DNA of 64,000 bases from JACKCR01 sp041390305 (GTDB taxonomy: Bacteria; Eisenbacteria; RBG-16-71-46; CAIMUX01), in NCBI GenBank assembly GCA_041390305.1, contig JAWKQE010000004.1, forward strand, positions 186,001 through 250,000. The letters run 5' to 3'. Shown piece after piece: positions 18,221-27,717 of the stretch (positions are counted from its first letter, which is position 1; every line of letters starts with the position of its first letter). Position numbers and translations under genes: made by a program. The notes under the pieces were generated by a model that was not told where the DNA came from, did not search any database, and was given only the letters and a program-made list of their open reading frames with translations.

Positions 18221-19183
18221 ATGTTCCGCTACCTGCGCAGACTCGAGCCTCCATGGCTGGGCAGCGCCGCCAAGACGTTTCTCGCCAACGCCCTCACCCT
18301 CTCCCTCATCGCGATCGTCGCTCCACCCACCACGGCCCACGCGGAAGAGCACAAGAAGGCCGACCCGATCGGCGTCGAACCCGCCGCGTCCGAAGAGGTC
18401 CCGGGCCTCGTCCCGGGCGGGCCCGCGGTCGAGGAGTTCCGCACGGATGACGGTTGGTCTCCGGTCGGCGGCTACCGAGTGCTGGTCGACGATGTCGTGG
18501 ACGGATCCGCAGTCCTCTACGAAGATCCGGAGCATCACGAGTTCCTCGTGCTGACATCGGGCGACGCCCCGGCATTCGTGCTCGAGAAGACGGGCCACCG
18601 TGTCGGAACCCTTCCGCGCAGCAAGGTCGGACGGGACCAGGAGGGACACCCTCTACCGATCCTCACCGAAGTCGAGTCCTACGGCAGCTTCGTGGACGAC
18701 GAGGGGTTCGCACGCTTCGACTACGACAGCTCCACCTACCTCCTCCAGCCTGTACCGGCAGTGGTGGGAGAACGTACCGCGGCCGCGCTCCTCACGGAGA
18801 GGCCCGAGTATGCCGAGCTGTCGAAGTCCTACGAGCCGAACCCCAGTTCGCTCGAGAGCCTGTCCCGACACCACTCGGACGTCGACATCGTCGTCCTCTT
18901 TCCTTCCTGGGCGAAGGTCTCCGAACGGATCGTCCCGCCTCTTCTCCGGATCGTGGAGAGGGCGGACAATCCGGACCTCCACCTCACCTTCATCGGGCTG
19001 GACCGCGGCCTCGCTCAGCCCGCCGCGGCCCTCGAGTCGTACGCGCCCAGGACGGTGCCCGCCGTGATCGTGAAGTCGAACGGTCGCGAGATCGCGCGGT
19101 TCGAGGGCACGCCGGAACGTCGGCTCGAAGTCGAACTCGTCGACGCACTCGCGCGGCACACCGAGCACGACTCGCCCCGATGA
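18221..19183 (+). CDS. exported thioredoxin-fold protein lacking the CXXC motif
   Basis: A 320-residue protein starting MFRYLRRLEPPW after AAGGAG. A hydrophobic signal segment (FLANALTLSLIAIVA...TTAHA) indicates export. The C-terminal ~120 residues look like a thioredoxin fold: DVDIVVLFPSWAKVSERIVPPLLRIV corresponds to the strand and active-site helix, and RTVPAVIV supplies the cis-Pro strand. Where WCxxC is expected the sequence reads WAKV, so it should not catalyse disulfide exchange. Its TGA overlaps the ATG of the next gene (ATGA), giving tight coupling to the DUF2156 membrane protein. A binding or scaffolding role is an inference. Confidence 0.75.
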   Translation: MFRYLRRLEPPWLGSAAKTFLANALTLSLIAIVAPPTTAHAEEHKKADPIGVEPAASEEVPGLVPGGPAVEEFRTDDGWSPVGGYRVLVDDVVDGSAVLYEDPEHHEFLVLTSGDAPAFVLEKTGHRVGTLPRSKVGRDQEGHPLPILTEVESYGSFVDDEGFARFDYDSSTYLLQPVPAVVGERTAAALLTERPEYAELSKSYEPNPSSLESLSRHHSDVDIVVLFPSWAKVSERIVPPLLRIVERADNPDLHLTFIGLDRGLAQPAAALESYAPRTVPAVIVKSNGREIARFEGTPERRLEVELVDALARHTEHDSPR

Positions 19184-21606
19184 GTGACGATCCGGTGGAC
19201 GGGGCCGAAGACGGAGCATTGGCGCCGGGCACTCGGCCCGACGCCGGCCCGAGTCGGCCACGCTGGATCCTCACTCCGGTCCTCGGCCTGATCATCCTCG
19301 CGGTCGCGCTCCTGACGGACACGGCCGCGAACCCGATCAGCGCGGAGCAGCTCGCCACGTTCGGGTTTCGTCTCGCCGATCTCATCCACGAGCCGTATCG
19401 CCTGCTCACGGCACCGTTCCTCGTCTACCGCCCGTCGATGCTGCCGAGCGTTCTCGCGATCGTCGCCGTGTTCGTCGGCCTCGCCGAGGTTCGTCTCGGA
19501 TGGCGACGCGCGCTCGTGTCGTTCCTCGTCGGACACTTCGCGGGATACGTCATCGCGCCGTTCGTGCTGACTCAGTTCGGAGGGGATTGGGCAAGCGGAC
19601 TCGCGGCATTTCGCGACGTCGGCGCCTCGAACGGTGCGTTCGGCGCGTGGGGCGCGGTCGCACTGAGCGGATCCCGCCGACGAAACATCGGACTCGTCGC
19701 AGCCACGTACGCGTACCTGATCGCCGCGATCCTCCTCTCGGGACACGTCTGGGACTACGGTCATCTCTTTGCGTTCACGTTCGGGCTCGGCGTGGGAATC
19801 GCGCCGGTCTCCGCGGATCGCCGGCCGTCAGCAGTCGGCCGCACGCCCCGAATCGGGCGCACGATCGGACTCACCCTCCGCCCGGCCGAGACGATCGGGC
19901 TCGGCAGTGCACTCCTCGGGAGTCTCCACGTCATCGCGGGGCTGTCCCTGCCGAGGCATCCTGGCTTCGAGCAGCTGGAGTCCTGGGTGCCGCTGGGGGA
20001 ACCGGGTTGGCCGCGTCTCCTCCTCATTCTGACGGGACTCGCGCAGCTCGTGCTCGCTCCCGGCCTCTACCGGGGCCAACGCACGGCGTGGGCATTGACC
20101 CTCCTGGCCATCGCCGTGACTTCCGTCCCAACGACGCTCGCCCACCCCGGCCCCGCCTCGATCGTGCTCGGTCTCGCGCTGCTGTTCGGACTCGTGAAGT
20201 CGCGACGATCCTTCCGAGCGCCCTCGCAGTGGATGCGGCAGCGCGGTGGATGGCGCCGGGCACTGGTCCCGTTGGGAGGCGCGGTCTGCTTCCTCGCCCT
20301 CGCGGGCGCGACGACGAGAGGTGGCTTCACCCCGGCGCTCGGAGTCGGTTCGTGGACGCGGACCGCGCTCGAAGCGATCCTCGGCCTCGTCGACCTCACG
20401 GGTCCCGGTGATCCAGAGCCTACTTCCGCGCTCGCACGGGATATGGTCCGGTTCCTTCCCTACGCCTTCTGGCCTCTCGCCTTCCTCACTCTGACGAGGC
20501 TTCTCGAAGGCGTGGCCGCACCGCGCGTCCGGCGAGGGGATCGTGAAGTCGCGCGGGCGCTGATGGAGACGTGGGGCGCCACGGGAACGGCGGCGATGAC
20601 ATTGCGAAAGGGCAACAGCCTCGGCCCTCTTCAGGAGGGGCGTTGCTACGCCGCGTACCGCGTTGCGTACGGGCATGCGGTGGTCCTGGGGCAGCCGATC
20701 GGTCCACCGGACCGCGTCGTTTCCGCCGCCGAGGAGTTCGCAGCGCGGGCGCAGGAGCAGGGGTGGGGCGCCGTCTTCTATGCCGTGACCGCCGGCACGG
20801 CGGACGCGCTCCGACGGAACGGTTGGCATACGCTCAAGGTCGGCGAGGAAGCGATCCTTCCCCTGGCCGGACTCGAGTTCAAGGGCAAGAGCTGGCAATC
20901 GACACGAACGGCGCTCAACCGCGCCGAGCGGGAAGGCGTTCGCTTCGAGGCCTACCGTGCCGGAACACTCCCTCGCGAGCGACGCGCTGCCATCCTCGAG
21001 GTCGATCGATCCTGGAGCCAGAAGACGACCGCACTCCCGCCGATGGAGTTCGTACTCGGAAGCCTCGAAGACTTGGAGGAGCCGGGGAGCCTCGTCACGC
21101 TCGCGGTCGACGAGGCGGGTAGGGTGCACGCGTACGCGAGCTGGCTCCCGGTCCCGGCGCGGAACGGCTGGGTCATCGACCTGATGCGTCGCCACGAAAC
21201 GTCGTTCAGCGGAGCGATGGAGTTCCTCATCGCGCGGTCGCTTCTCTTTCTCCAAGAAGAAGGCGCGGCCTACGCGAGTCTCGCGACCGCCCCGCTCGCG
21301 AACCTCAGTCCCGACCCGGAGCAGTCCCTCGTCCAGTCACTCCTGGCCCGGATCTTCACGCACGTCCACGAACCGTACGACTTCCGCTCGCTCTACGAGT
21401 TCAAGGAGAAGTTCCACCCCAGTTGGGAACCGGTCCACGTCGTGTATCGCTCGCCCGGCGAACTTCCAACCGTCGCACTCGCTCTGGCCAGAGCCCACAT
21501 GCCGGCTCTCGACCTCGTTCATCTGGTAGCGCTCGTCGGCAGGTCGGCGGCGGAGCGTCTCTGGGACGAGACGCAGGCGATGCGGGAGATGGGTGCGGAG
21601 GCGTGA
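19180..21606 (+). CDS. rhomboid-like/DUF2156 (MprF-like) membrane protein
   Basis: An 808-residue protein. The N-terminal ~200 residues carry membrane helices and rhomboid-like signatures: YRLLTAPFLVY, GASNGAFGAWGA (Ser near 150) and GHLFAFTFGLGVG (His near 195), analogous to the Ser/His dyad, although GxSG is altered to GASN. More helices follow to about residue 440. From about 455 to 775 is a soluble DUF2156 domain (TWGATGTAAMTLRKGNS, FKGKSWQSTRTALNRAEREG, ETSFSGAMEFLIARSLLFLQEEG) like the aminoacyl-phosphatidylglycerol synthase domain of MprF/LysX, which moves an amino acid from tRNA to lipid and lowers surface charge. The start overlaps the upstream stop. Lipid aminoacylation is inferred from family. 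Confidence 0.85.
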   Translation: MSDDPVDGAEDGALAPGTRPDAGPSRPRWILTPVLGLIILAVALLTDTAANPISAEQLATFGFRLADLIHEPYRLLTAPFLVYRPSMLPSVLAIVAVFVGLAEVRLGWRRALVSFLVGHFAGYVIAPFVLTQFGGDWASGLAAFRDVGASNGAFGAWGAVALSGSRRRNIGLVAATYAYLIAAILLSGHVWDYGHLFAFTFGLGVGIAPVSADRRPSAVGRTPRIGRTIGLTLRPAETIGLGSALLGSLHVIAGLSLPRHPGFEQLESWVPLGEPGWPRLLLILTGLAQLVLAPGLYRGQRTAWALTLLAIAVTSVPTTLAHPGPASIVLGLALLFGLVKSRRSFRAPSQWMRQRGGWRRALVPLGGAVCFLALAGATTRGGFTPALGVGSWTRTALEAILGLVDLTGPGDPEPTSALARDMVRFLPYAFWPLAFLTLTRLLEGVAAPRVRRGDREVARALMETWGATGTAAMTLRKGNSLGPLQEGRCYAAYRVAYGHAVVLGQPIGPPDRVVSAAEEFAARAQEQGWGAVFYAVTAGTADALRRNGWHTLKVGEEAILPLAGLEFKGKSWQSTRTALNRAEREGVRFEAYRAGTLPRERRAAILEVDRSWSQKTTALPPMEFVLGSLEDLEEPGSLVTLAVDEAGRVHAYASWLPVPARNGWVIDLMRRHETSFSGAMEFLIARSLLFLQEEGAAYASLATAPLANLSPDPEQSLVQSLLARIFTHVHEPYDFRSLYEFKEKFHPSWEPVHVVYRSPGELPTVALALARAHMPALDLVHLVALVGRSAAERLWDETQAMREMGAEA

Positions 21607-21620
21607 GGACCTCGAAGCGA

Positions 21621-21650
21621 GGGGCCTCGCCGATTGCTCGGCGGGGCCCC
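21621..21650. terminator. bidirectional terminator
   Basis: GGGGCCTCGCCGA and TCGGCGGGGCCCC form a 13-bp stem with one G-U pair and a TTGC loop, between the converging DUF2156 gene (stop 21606) and LVIVD gene (stop 21659). Confidence 0.8.
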
Positions 21651-21658
21651 CACTTGGA

Positions 21659-23809
21659 TCAACGTACGCGGACGAAGCGCGTCGCGGCCGCCCCGTCGGG
21701 GGTGGCGAGTCTCACGAAGTACATCCCGGTCTCGGGAATCCTGTCCTGCGGAATCGAGGCGTGACCGATCGATCCGGCCTCGGCACTCGTCCTCTCCTCG
21801 AAGAGGAGACGGCCCGCTACGTCGAACACGGAGACGATGGACGCGCCGGCTCGGCCCTGCTGCCAACGGACCTCGACCGGGCCGTGCGAAGGATTCGGTG
21901 ACACGGATAGGAACCGGCTCCCAACAGTGAGTGACGGCTCCGGACCCGCGGACACGTCGCACTGACGGTTCGCGAGGATGAGATCGTCGGTCATGACGAG
22001 CAGCTCGTCACCGGCCAGCCCGATCGCCATCGCGTCGGAACTGGTCGGCAACATGCCGATCCCGATCGCAGAGAGCGGATTCGCGACATCGACGACGGAG
22101 ACCGATCCCGACGCCCCAGCGACGTAAAGGATGGTGCCGTCCAGGACGAGTCGCGTCGCGCTGCCTGGAACGGCGATCTCTCCGACGATGGTCGGCGTCG
22201 CGGGTGAGGAGATGTCCACGACCTGGACACCGGCATCGTCCGCCGCCGCGAGCAGGAAGTCTCCAAAGAGCACGACGTCCCTGACTTCGTCCGGCATGGC
22301 CACATTCGCCATCACAGTGGGAGTTCCGGGTGCGGAGATGTCGAGGACGGTGAGACCGCCCGTTCCTTCAGCCACGAAGGCGCGGTCGCCACGCGGAACG
22401 CAGACGCCCGCGGTCCCGGGAGTGTCCACCGTCCCGAGGAGGCTGACGTCGCCAGGATCGGCGATGTCGATGATCGCGACTCCGGCGGGCCCCATCCCCA
22501 CGCAGGCGATGTCACCCGCGACCCGGATGCTCCTGGCGTTGCCGGGCAGAGGTAGCGTGCCTACGAGGACGGGATCGTCCGCGCTCGGCACGTGAACCAC
22601 CTCGAAGCCGCTCGCCTCGTCCGCCAGGAACGCGAACTCGCCGGAGACAACCGCATCGAGGACGAAGCCCGGCGTATCGAGGATCGAGGCGGTCACCGGT
22701 TGCTGCGGATTGGACACGTCGACGAACACCGCCCCGGAACTGAGCGCGCCGACACACACGACCCCACCATCGCCGCTCACCGACTGCGTGTCCTGCGTGA
22801 GATCGAGGAACCCGGCGATCGGGACCGGAGAGGTGTTCGATGCGTCGATCACGGTGAGCTCGCTCCCCACACCAAGGTACACACGCCCCTCGTGCACGGC
22901 GAATCCCCGGGTCGCACCGTCGAGATCGAGGAAGTTGAGGAGGGCGGGAGCGGACGGAAGAGAGACGTCCACGAGCAGGAGCTCGTCCATGAGCCCATTC
23001 GTGAGGAAGGCGACACCATCCGCGACGTGGACCTCGTCCGCGAGCCCCGGGAGAGGCTGGGTGTCCACGATCACTGGAGCACTCGGGACAGCGATGTCCA
23101 CGACGGCAAGGCCGTGCGTATGGTCCGCGACGAAGCAGTAGTCACCTGAGACAGCGACTCCGTAGGCCTTTCCCGGCGTGTCCGCGATTCCTGCCACGGA
23201 CGGGGCGGACGGCGTGGAGATGTCCACGACCACCATGCCCGTGAGGTCGGCGGCCACGTAGGCATTGTCTCCCACGACTTCGACGTCGAACGCCCGCGTG
23301 CTCGTCGACACGTGGCCCACGAACGTCGGATCCGAGGGACTCGAAACGTCGATGATCTGCACACCCGAGTATCCGTCCGCCAGGATCAGGTAGTCACCGG
23401 ACAGGGCCAGCGCATAGGCAAGAGATGGCGTATCGACGCTCCCGACGAGGACAGGGGCTCCGGGATCGGTCACGTCGTAGACGGCGACACCTGCGGTCTC
23501 CATGGCGACGTACGCCAAGCCGCCGTCGACGAGAACATCACTCGCCGGCCCCGCCGTGGGCGTCGAGCTGAGGAGTGCGGGTGCTGCCGGGTTCGTGAGA
23601 TCGACGATCGACATCCCGCTCGATCCCAGCGAGAGATACGCCGCACTCCCGGAGTAGGTCACCCCGAGGGGCGTCCCCGAGACACCCAACCCAGCCTCTT
23701 TGCGGAGGAAAGACGAGTAGTCGATACAGCCGGCCGAAGCCAAGCCGGATGAAGCAGCGACGAGGGTACCGGCGAGGTAGGCGGAGGCGAGTCCAGGAAT
23801 CCGTTTCAT
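21659..23809 (-). CDS. secreted LVIVD-repeat beta-propeller protein with sorting domain
   Basis: A 716-residue exported protein (signal peptide to about residue 26, ASAGC). It consists of about twelve LVIVD-type repeats of some 43-46 residues, each with a VSGxYxYVADxxxGLxVVDIS-like core followed by PxxPxxVG, typical of a surface beta-propeller. The C-terminus has VSPNPSHGPVEVRW and ETGMYFVRLATPDG, the FlgD/type-IX-like sorting domain. The ATG overlaps the stop of the subtilase gene (ATGA), so its translation depends on the protease gene; no good ribosome site of its own is seen. It may be a binding partner or substrate receptor for the protease. Confidence 0.9.
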   Translation of the reverse strand: MKRIPGLASAYLAGTLVAASSGLASAGCIDYSSFLRKEAGLGVSGTPLGVTYSGSAAYLSLGSSGMSIVDLTNPAAPALLSSTPTAGPASDVLVDGGLAYVAMETAGVAVYDVTDPGAPVLVGSVDTPSLAYALALSGDYLILADGYSGVQIIDVSSPSDPTFVGHVSTSTRAFDVEVVGDNAYVAADLTGMVVVDISTPSAPSVAGIADTPGKAYGVAVSGDYCFVADHTHGLAVVDIAVPSAPVIVDTQPLPGLADEVHVADGVAFLTNGLMDELLLVDVSLPSAPALLNFLDLDGATRGFAVHEGRVYLGVGSELTVIDASNTSPVPIAGFLDLTQDTQSVSGDGGVVCVGALSSGAVFVDVSNPQQPVTASILDTPGFVLDAVVSGEFAFLADEASGFEVVHVPSADDPVLVGTLPLPGNARSIRVAGDIACVGMGPAGVAIIDIADPGDVSLLGTVDTPGTAGVCVPRGDRAFVAEGTGGLTVLDISAPGTPTVMANVAMPDEVRDVVLFGDFLLAAADDAGVQVVDISSPATPTIVGEIAVPGSATRLVLDGTILYVAGASGSVSVVDVANPLSAIGIGMLPTSSDAMAIGLAGDELLVMTDDLILANRQCDVSAGPEPSLTVGSRFLSVSPNPSHGPVEVRWQQGRAGASIVSVFDVAGRLLFEERTSAEAGSIGHASIPQDRIPETGMYFVRLATPDGAAATRFVRVR

Positions 23810-26687
23810 CGGAGAAGTACCATCCTTTCCGTCCAGCTACGCCCCTCGGCACGGAGCCGAGCAAAGTAGACGCCCGCCGTCATCTGGTTTCCTTCGGCGT
23901 CGCGGGCATCCCAGTCGAATCGAGAAACACCTGAGGAGATGGCCCCATTCTGCAGAGTACGAACCACTCGCCCCCCGGCATCCACGATCGTCAGCGTCGT
24001 CGGCATCGGATGGGCGAGACGGAGTTCGATGCGCACCGTCCCGGACGAGGGCACGGGATAGACGAGCAGTTGCGGAATGCCCCCGAGTGCAGTGGGTACG
24101 GCGTCGCTCGTAGCGAGGTCGGATGGGACCACCTCGAGCTGAACATCGTCCAGGCCCGCTTCGACGATGCCCTGGATGCCGAGGTCACAGGCTCGGAAGC
24201 GGACCCGGACCTGGCTCGAAAGCGCCACGTAGTCGTGGATCGCCAGAGTGCGGAGCTCCCACTGGGCGGCGGAGTCCTCTATCTCGACCGCCACCCGCCA
24301 AGTGACACCGTCGTCGTCGGAGACCTCGATCGCGAGCACGTCGTCCGGAAAGAAGTTCCCTTCGGCGTACCAGAGGTGATGGACCAGATACGCCTCAGAG
24401 GCCTGCGCGAGGTCGAAACTCGGCGAGACGAGCGACGTACAGCCGTGGTCGACATCCGCGTCCCCGAGCCAGCCTCCGGGGTCACCGTTTCCTGTGATCC
24501 ATGCGTGCGTACCGGGGACGTCGGTGTGGTCATCCTCCGCCTGGAGCCGCCGTCCATCCTCGTCTGTCCCGACCGGATCGGCGAGGATCCAGAATCCGGC
24601 CGTGGCGTCATCGTCCGGCCACCCGAGCTCCCACGGCATGTCCACAGGCGGCTCGGCGTCCCACGCGTGGACCAGGTCGGTCACGACGAAGCTGTAGACG
24701 CCCTCTGGCGCGTTCGCGGGCGACCTGGACTCGAGTCCCGCGCCGTCCACTGCGACGAGGTAGTACTCGATCACGCTTCCTGTCGGCGCGGAGGGAGATC
24801 CCCCGAGTAGCGACCGTCGCCGACGTGCCCCATCGACACTTCCTGCCAGGTACCTTCGGTGGGGCGATACCACAGCCGCACGCTCGCAACGGTGCTGAGA
24901 TCCGACACGACCGCCTCGATCTCCGTCGGACCGACCAGGCGCGGGACGGTCGTCGGGGTCGACACGTCTCGGATGTCGGGGCCGGCGTTGTCGATGAGAT
25001 CGAAATGGAGTGGCGTCGTCTCTCCCGCAACCACGCTGAACGGCAGCGACTGCGGCTGGAATCCGTCGATCTGGGCCACGGCGACATGGGAACCCGCCCG
25101 CACTCGGCCCGCGTAGTCTCCCGACGGGTCCGTTTGGAAGAAGTAGGCCGTGTCGAGGACTTCGACCCTGACGCCCGGTAGACCCTCATCCTCCCAACTC
25201 GCATTGCGTGCGGAACCCGCGATGTTCCCCATCTCGTCGAGGGCGGCCTGTACGGCCGCATAGGCGTCGAGGAACCCCATGCCGTAGGTGTTATCGTCCC
25301 CGCTCGATCCCTCGTCCCTCGCAGTCTGGAGCAAGAGGCTCTTGATCGTATCGACATCGAGGTCGGGATCTGCCTGCCGAAGAAGGGCGACGGCACCGGC
25401 AACGTGCGGCGCCGACATGGACGTCCCCGTGGCCAGGTTCGTCCCCCCACCGAGGGCCGTCGTGCGAATGTCCACGCCGGGCGCAACCAGCTCCGGCTTG
25501 ATTCTGTTCTGAGCCGGCGCAGTGCACCCGCTTGGGCCGCGGCTGGAGCTGAAGTGGATCGGGTACGGAAACACCTGTCCCGTGGCGTTGACCGAGCCGA
25601 CCGCGAACGCGTTGGTCAGGGTGGTGGCCCGGTCTGCCGGCGAGCCGATCGATCCCGCAGCCGGACCGTCGTTGCCGGCACTGAAGACCAACGCGACTCC
25701 GGCCATCTCGCAGTTGTCCATCGCAGCCCACCACCGGCTGTCGCAGTCGACATAGTGGGGATTCGACTCATTGACGGTCCACGAGTTCTCCACGACATCG
25801 GGGACATCGTCGATGGTCATCGGGTCTCCATCGGGGTCGATCAGCCACTGGAGACAGTCGAGTATCCGGTCATCGAGATTCGCCGCGCTGAGAGCCGCCG
25901 CCGCGATCCACTGAGCGCCGAACGCAACACCCGTGGTGTCCGCTTCCGCGTCATCGAGTCCACTGATGATGCCGAGCACCGACGTCCCGTGGCCCAGAGG
26001 ATCCGTCGGAAACGATGTTCCCGCGTCAGTCGCGTCGTACCAACACTCCTGCCAGGGATGTGCATCGTCCGCGCCGCGCCATCGGGAAGCGAGGGCAGGA
26101 TGTGCACCGTCCACGCCGGTATCGATGAGGGCGACGAGGCGACCAGTGCCGTCGATTCCGAAGTCCCGCCAGACCTGACTGGCTCCGCCGGCGGTGAGCC
26201 CGTACGGCGTTTCCCCGCCGGCCCTCGCTCCGACAGACTGGACCGACTGGTGACCCAGTGCCCGAATCACGGGTACCGGCTCGATCCAGTCGACTTCGGG
26301 TCTGGCGGCGAGGCCGTACAGCTCGGATGGGCTCGCAGTGACCCGGCACGCGTTCACGATCCAGTAGAAGCGGAAGTCGTCGATCCCGCCGCTCGCCCGA
26401 CGACTCGAGAGATACGAGTCGAGGGCTGCCTGCCCGTCGCAAGATGCGCGCAACGCCTCCACGACCGTACGGTGTCGCTCCCCGAAGCCGGCGGAGCGAC
26501 TCCGAAGAGAGGCATCGAGTTCGGCCAGAGGCGCTTGAGATCGGAGGAAGACGAGCGCGTCGATTCGCGCATCGGGTGCGGAGCCCGTGAGCCTCGCATC
26601 CAGCGATGGCGACAGTTCGCCAGCCGAAGCGGAGGAGACAGCAACCACGACGGCAAGCAGCGAAAGAATGTCGGAACGGATGTACAA
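23806..26687 (-). CDS. secreted subtilisin-like serine protease with sorting domain (one frameshift)
   Basis: Peptidase S8 enzyme of about 960 residues once a frameshift at 24785-24815 (near a GGGGG run) is repaired. The first frame stops at 24771 and the second carries on in register to 23806. The start is a TTG at 26687, seven bases after AGGAGG, giving signal peptide LSLLAVVVAVSSASA. A propeptide-like region is followed by the catalytic triad: LIDTGVDG (Asp near 188), GHGTSVLG (His near 231) and GTSMSAPHVAG (Ser near 423), with oxyanion-hole Asn in FSAGNDGP. Later come a carboxypeptidase-regulatory-like domain, a jelly-roll-like region (WHITG-like DPGGWLGDADVD) and a C-terminal sorting domain (VYPVPSSGTVRIEL...GVYFARL). 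The extracellular LVIVD protein is coupled downstream. Confidence 0.88.
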
Positions 26688-27030
26688 GAAGGCCCCTCCT
26701 CTCACAGGACTGCGATCCACTTCGAGCCTGATGCTTTGGCGCGGTTGCACACCGACGTCGACGGCTGAAGCAGAACCTGGATGAGCCGACGCACTCGGAG
26801 TCGGAATCGAGAACCGACCTGGCAACTACCGTGACGTTGGCTTGGGCGGGGACGCGCGTGGGAGGGAGCCAAGGAGGGGAAAGCTCTCCAAACCCGTTCA
26901 CGACACCTGAGACCCAACCGTAAGAGTGTACACCCGCACCGCCCCCTGGAGACAAGAGGTCCAGATCGGTCGCTACCGTTCGTTCCGGAGAAGGGTCGTG
27001 GGTGTCAGGGCGGACACCGTCGCTCCGCGG
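26688..27030. other. intergenic leader of the protease operon
   Basis: These 343 bases hold no convincing gene. They should include the minus-strand promoter of the protease/LVIVD operon. The 6-bp hairpin GGTGTC/GACACC at 27001-27018 follows the MgtC family gene and may end it. Confidence 0.45.
27001..27018 (-). terminator. short stem-loop after the MgtC family gene
   Basis: GGTGTC pairs with GACACC across a six-base loop, 13 bases past the stop at 27031. The stem is short and has no T-run. Confidence 0.3.
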
Positions 27031-27513
27031 CTACTTCTTCCGCTCCTCACGTCGGGCATACACGCCGCGGGCGAAGCCTCGGACTCTCGTCTCGAGGAAC
27101 TCCAACCCTGTGAGGATGAGGACGGTGACGATGGACAGGGCGATCGCACCGGCGTGGTATCCGAAGCCGATCGCCGCGCCGATGGAGGCGAGGATCCAGA
27201 TCACCGCCGCGGTGGTGACTCCGTAGACCGCCTCCTGTCGCGTCATGATCACGCCGGCACCGAGGAATCCGATCCCGGTGACGATCTGGCCGAGTACCCG
27301 GGTCGGATCGCCCGACGGGCCGGCGGCCATGCCCGGCACCGAGGATCCGAGGTGAACGAACACCGCAGTGCCGAGACAGATGAGCGTGCTCGTGCGCACC
27401 CCGGCGGGCTTGCCCCGGAGCTGCCGTTCCAGCCCCACGATCGCGCCGCAGAGCACCGCGACTCCCACGGTCGTCCAGAAGGCCCCCGCGAACGGATTCA
27501 GCGTCGAGTTCAA
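27031..27513 (-). CDS. MgtC/SapB family membrane protein
   Basis: A protein of about 160 residues with four to five membrane helices. Signature blocks are AIVGLERQLRGKPAGVRTSTLICLG, with the conserved Arg-rich loop, then GQIVTGIGFLGAGVIM and VYGVTTAAVIWILASIGAAIGFG, all characteristic of MgtC/SapB proteins. The family links to magnesium limitation and, in pathogens, to survival in host cells by inhibiting F-type ATPase; the role in free-living bacteria is unclear. The displayed start at 27513 is a TTG without a strong ribosome site, so the true start is uncertain. It stands alone between the protease and the phospholipase-like gene. Confidence 0.88.
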   Translation of the reverse strand: MNSTLNPFAGAFWTTVGVAVLCGAIVGLERQLRGKPAGVRTSTLICLGTAVFVHLGSSVPGMAAGPSGDPTRVLGQIVTGIGFLGAGVIMTRQEAVYGVTTAAVIWILASIGAAIGFGYHAGAIALSIVTVLILTGLEFLETRVRGFARGVYARREERKK

Positions 27514-27717
27514 CTGCGCACCCCGCGTTTGGCTTTGATGAGGCGTTGGTTAGCGGCGGCACGATAGCACGGGAACGCGGTCGGACGAATCCTCCACTTC
27601 CTTGGGAAGGGCGCGACGTCAGGAGGGATGCCCGGAGGGATGTCCGCGCGCGTCCGCGCCGGCGCGGTCGACCTCTCCCAAGCCCTGGGTCCGCGCCCGA
27701 CCGGGAAGCCGGACCCG

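Noticed and set aside
24771..24873. Programmed ribosomal frameshift in the subtilase
   Set aside because: A G-run is present, but no slippery heptamer with a downstream structure is evident, and unrelated genes in the window show the same kind of break.
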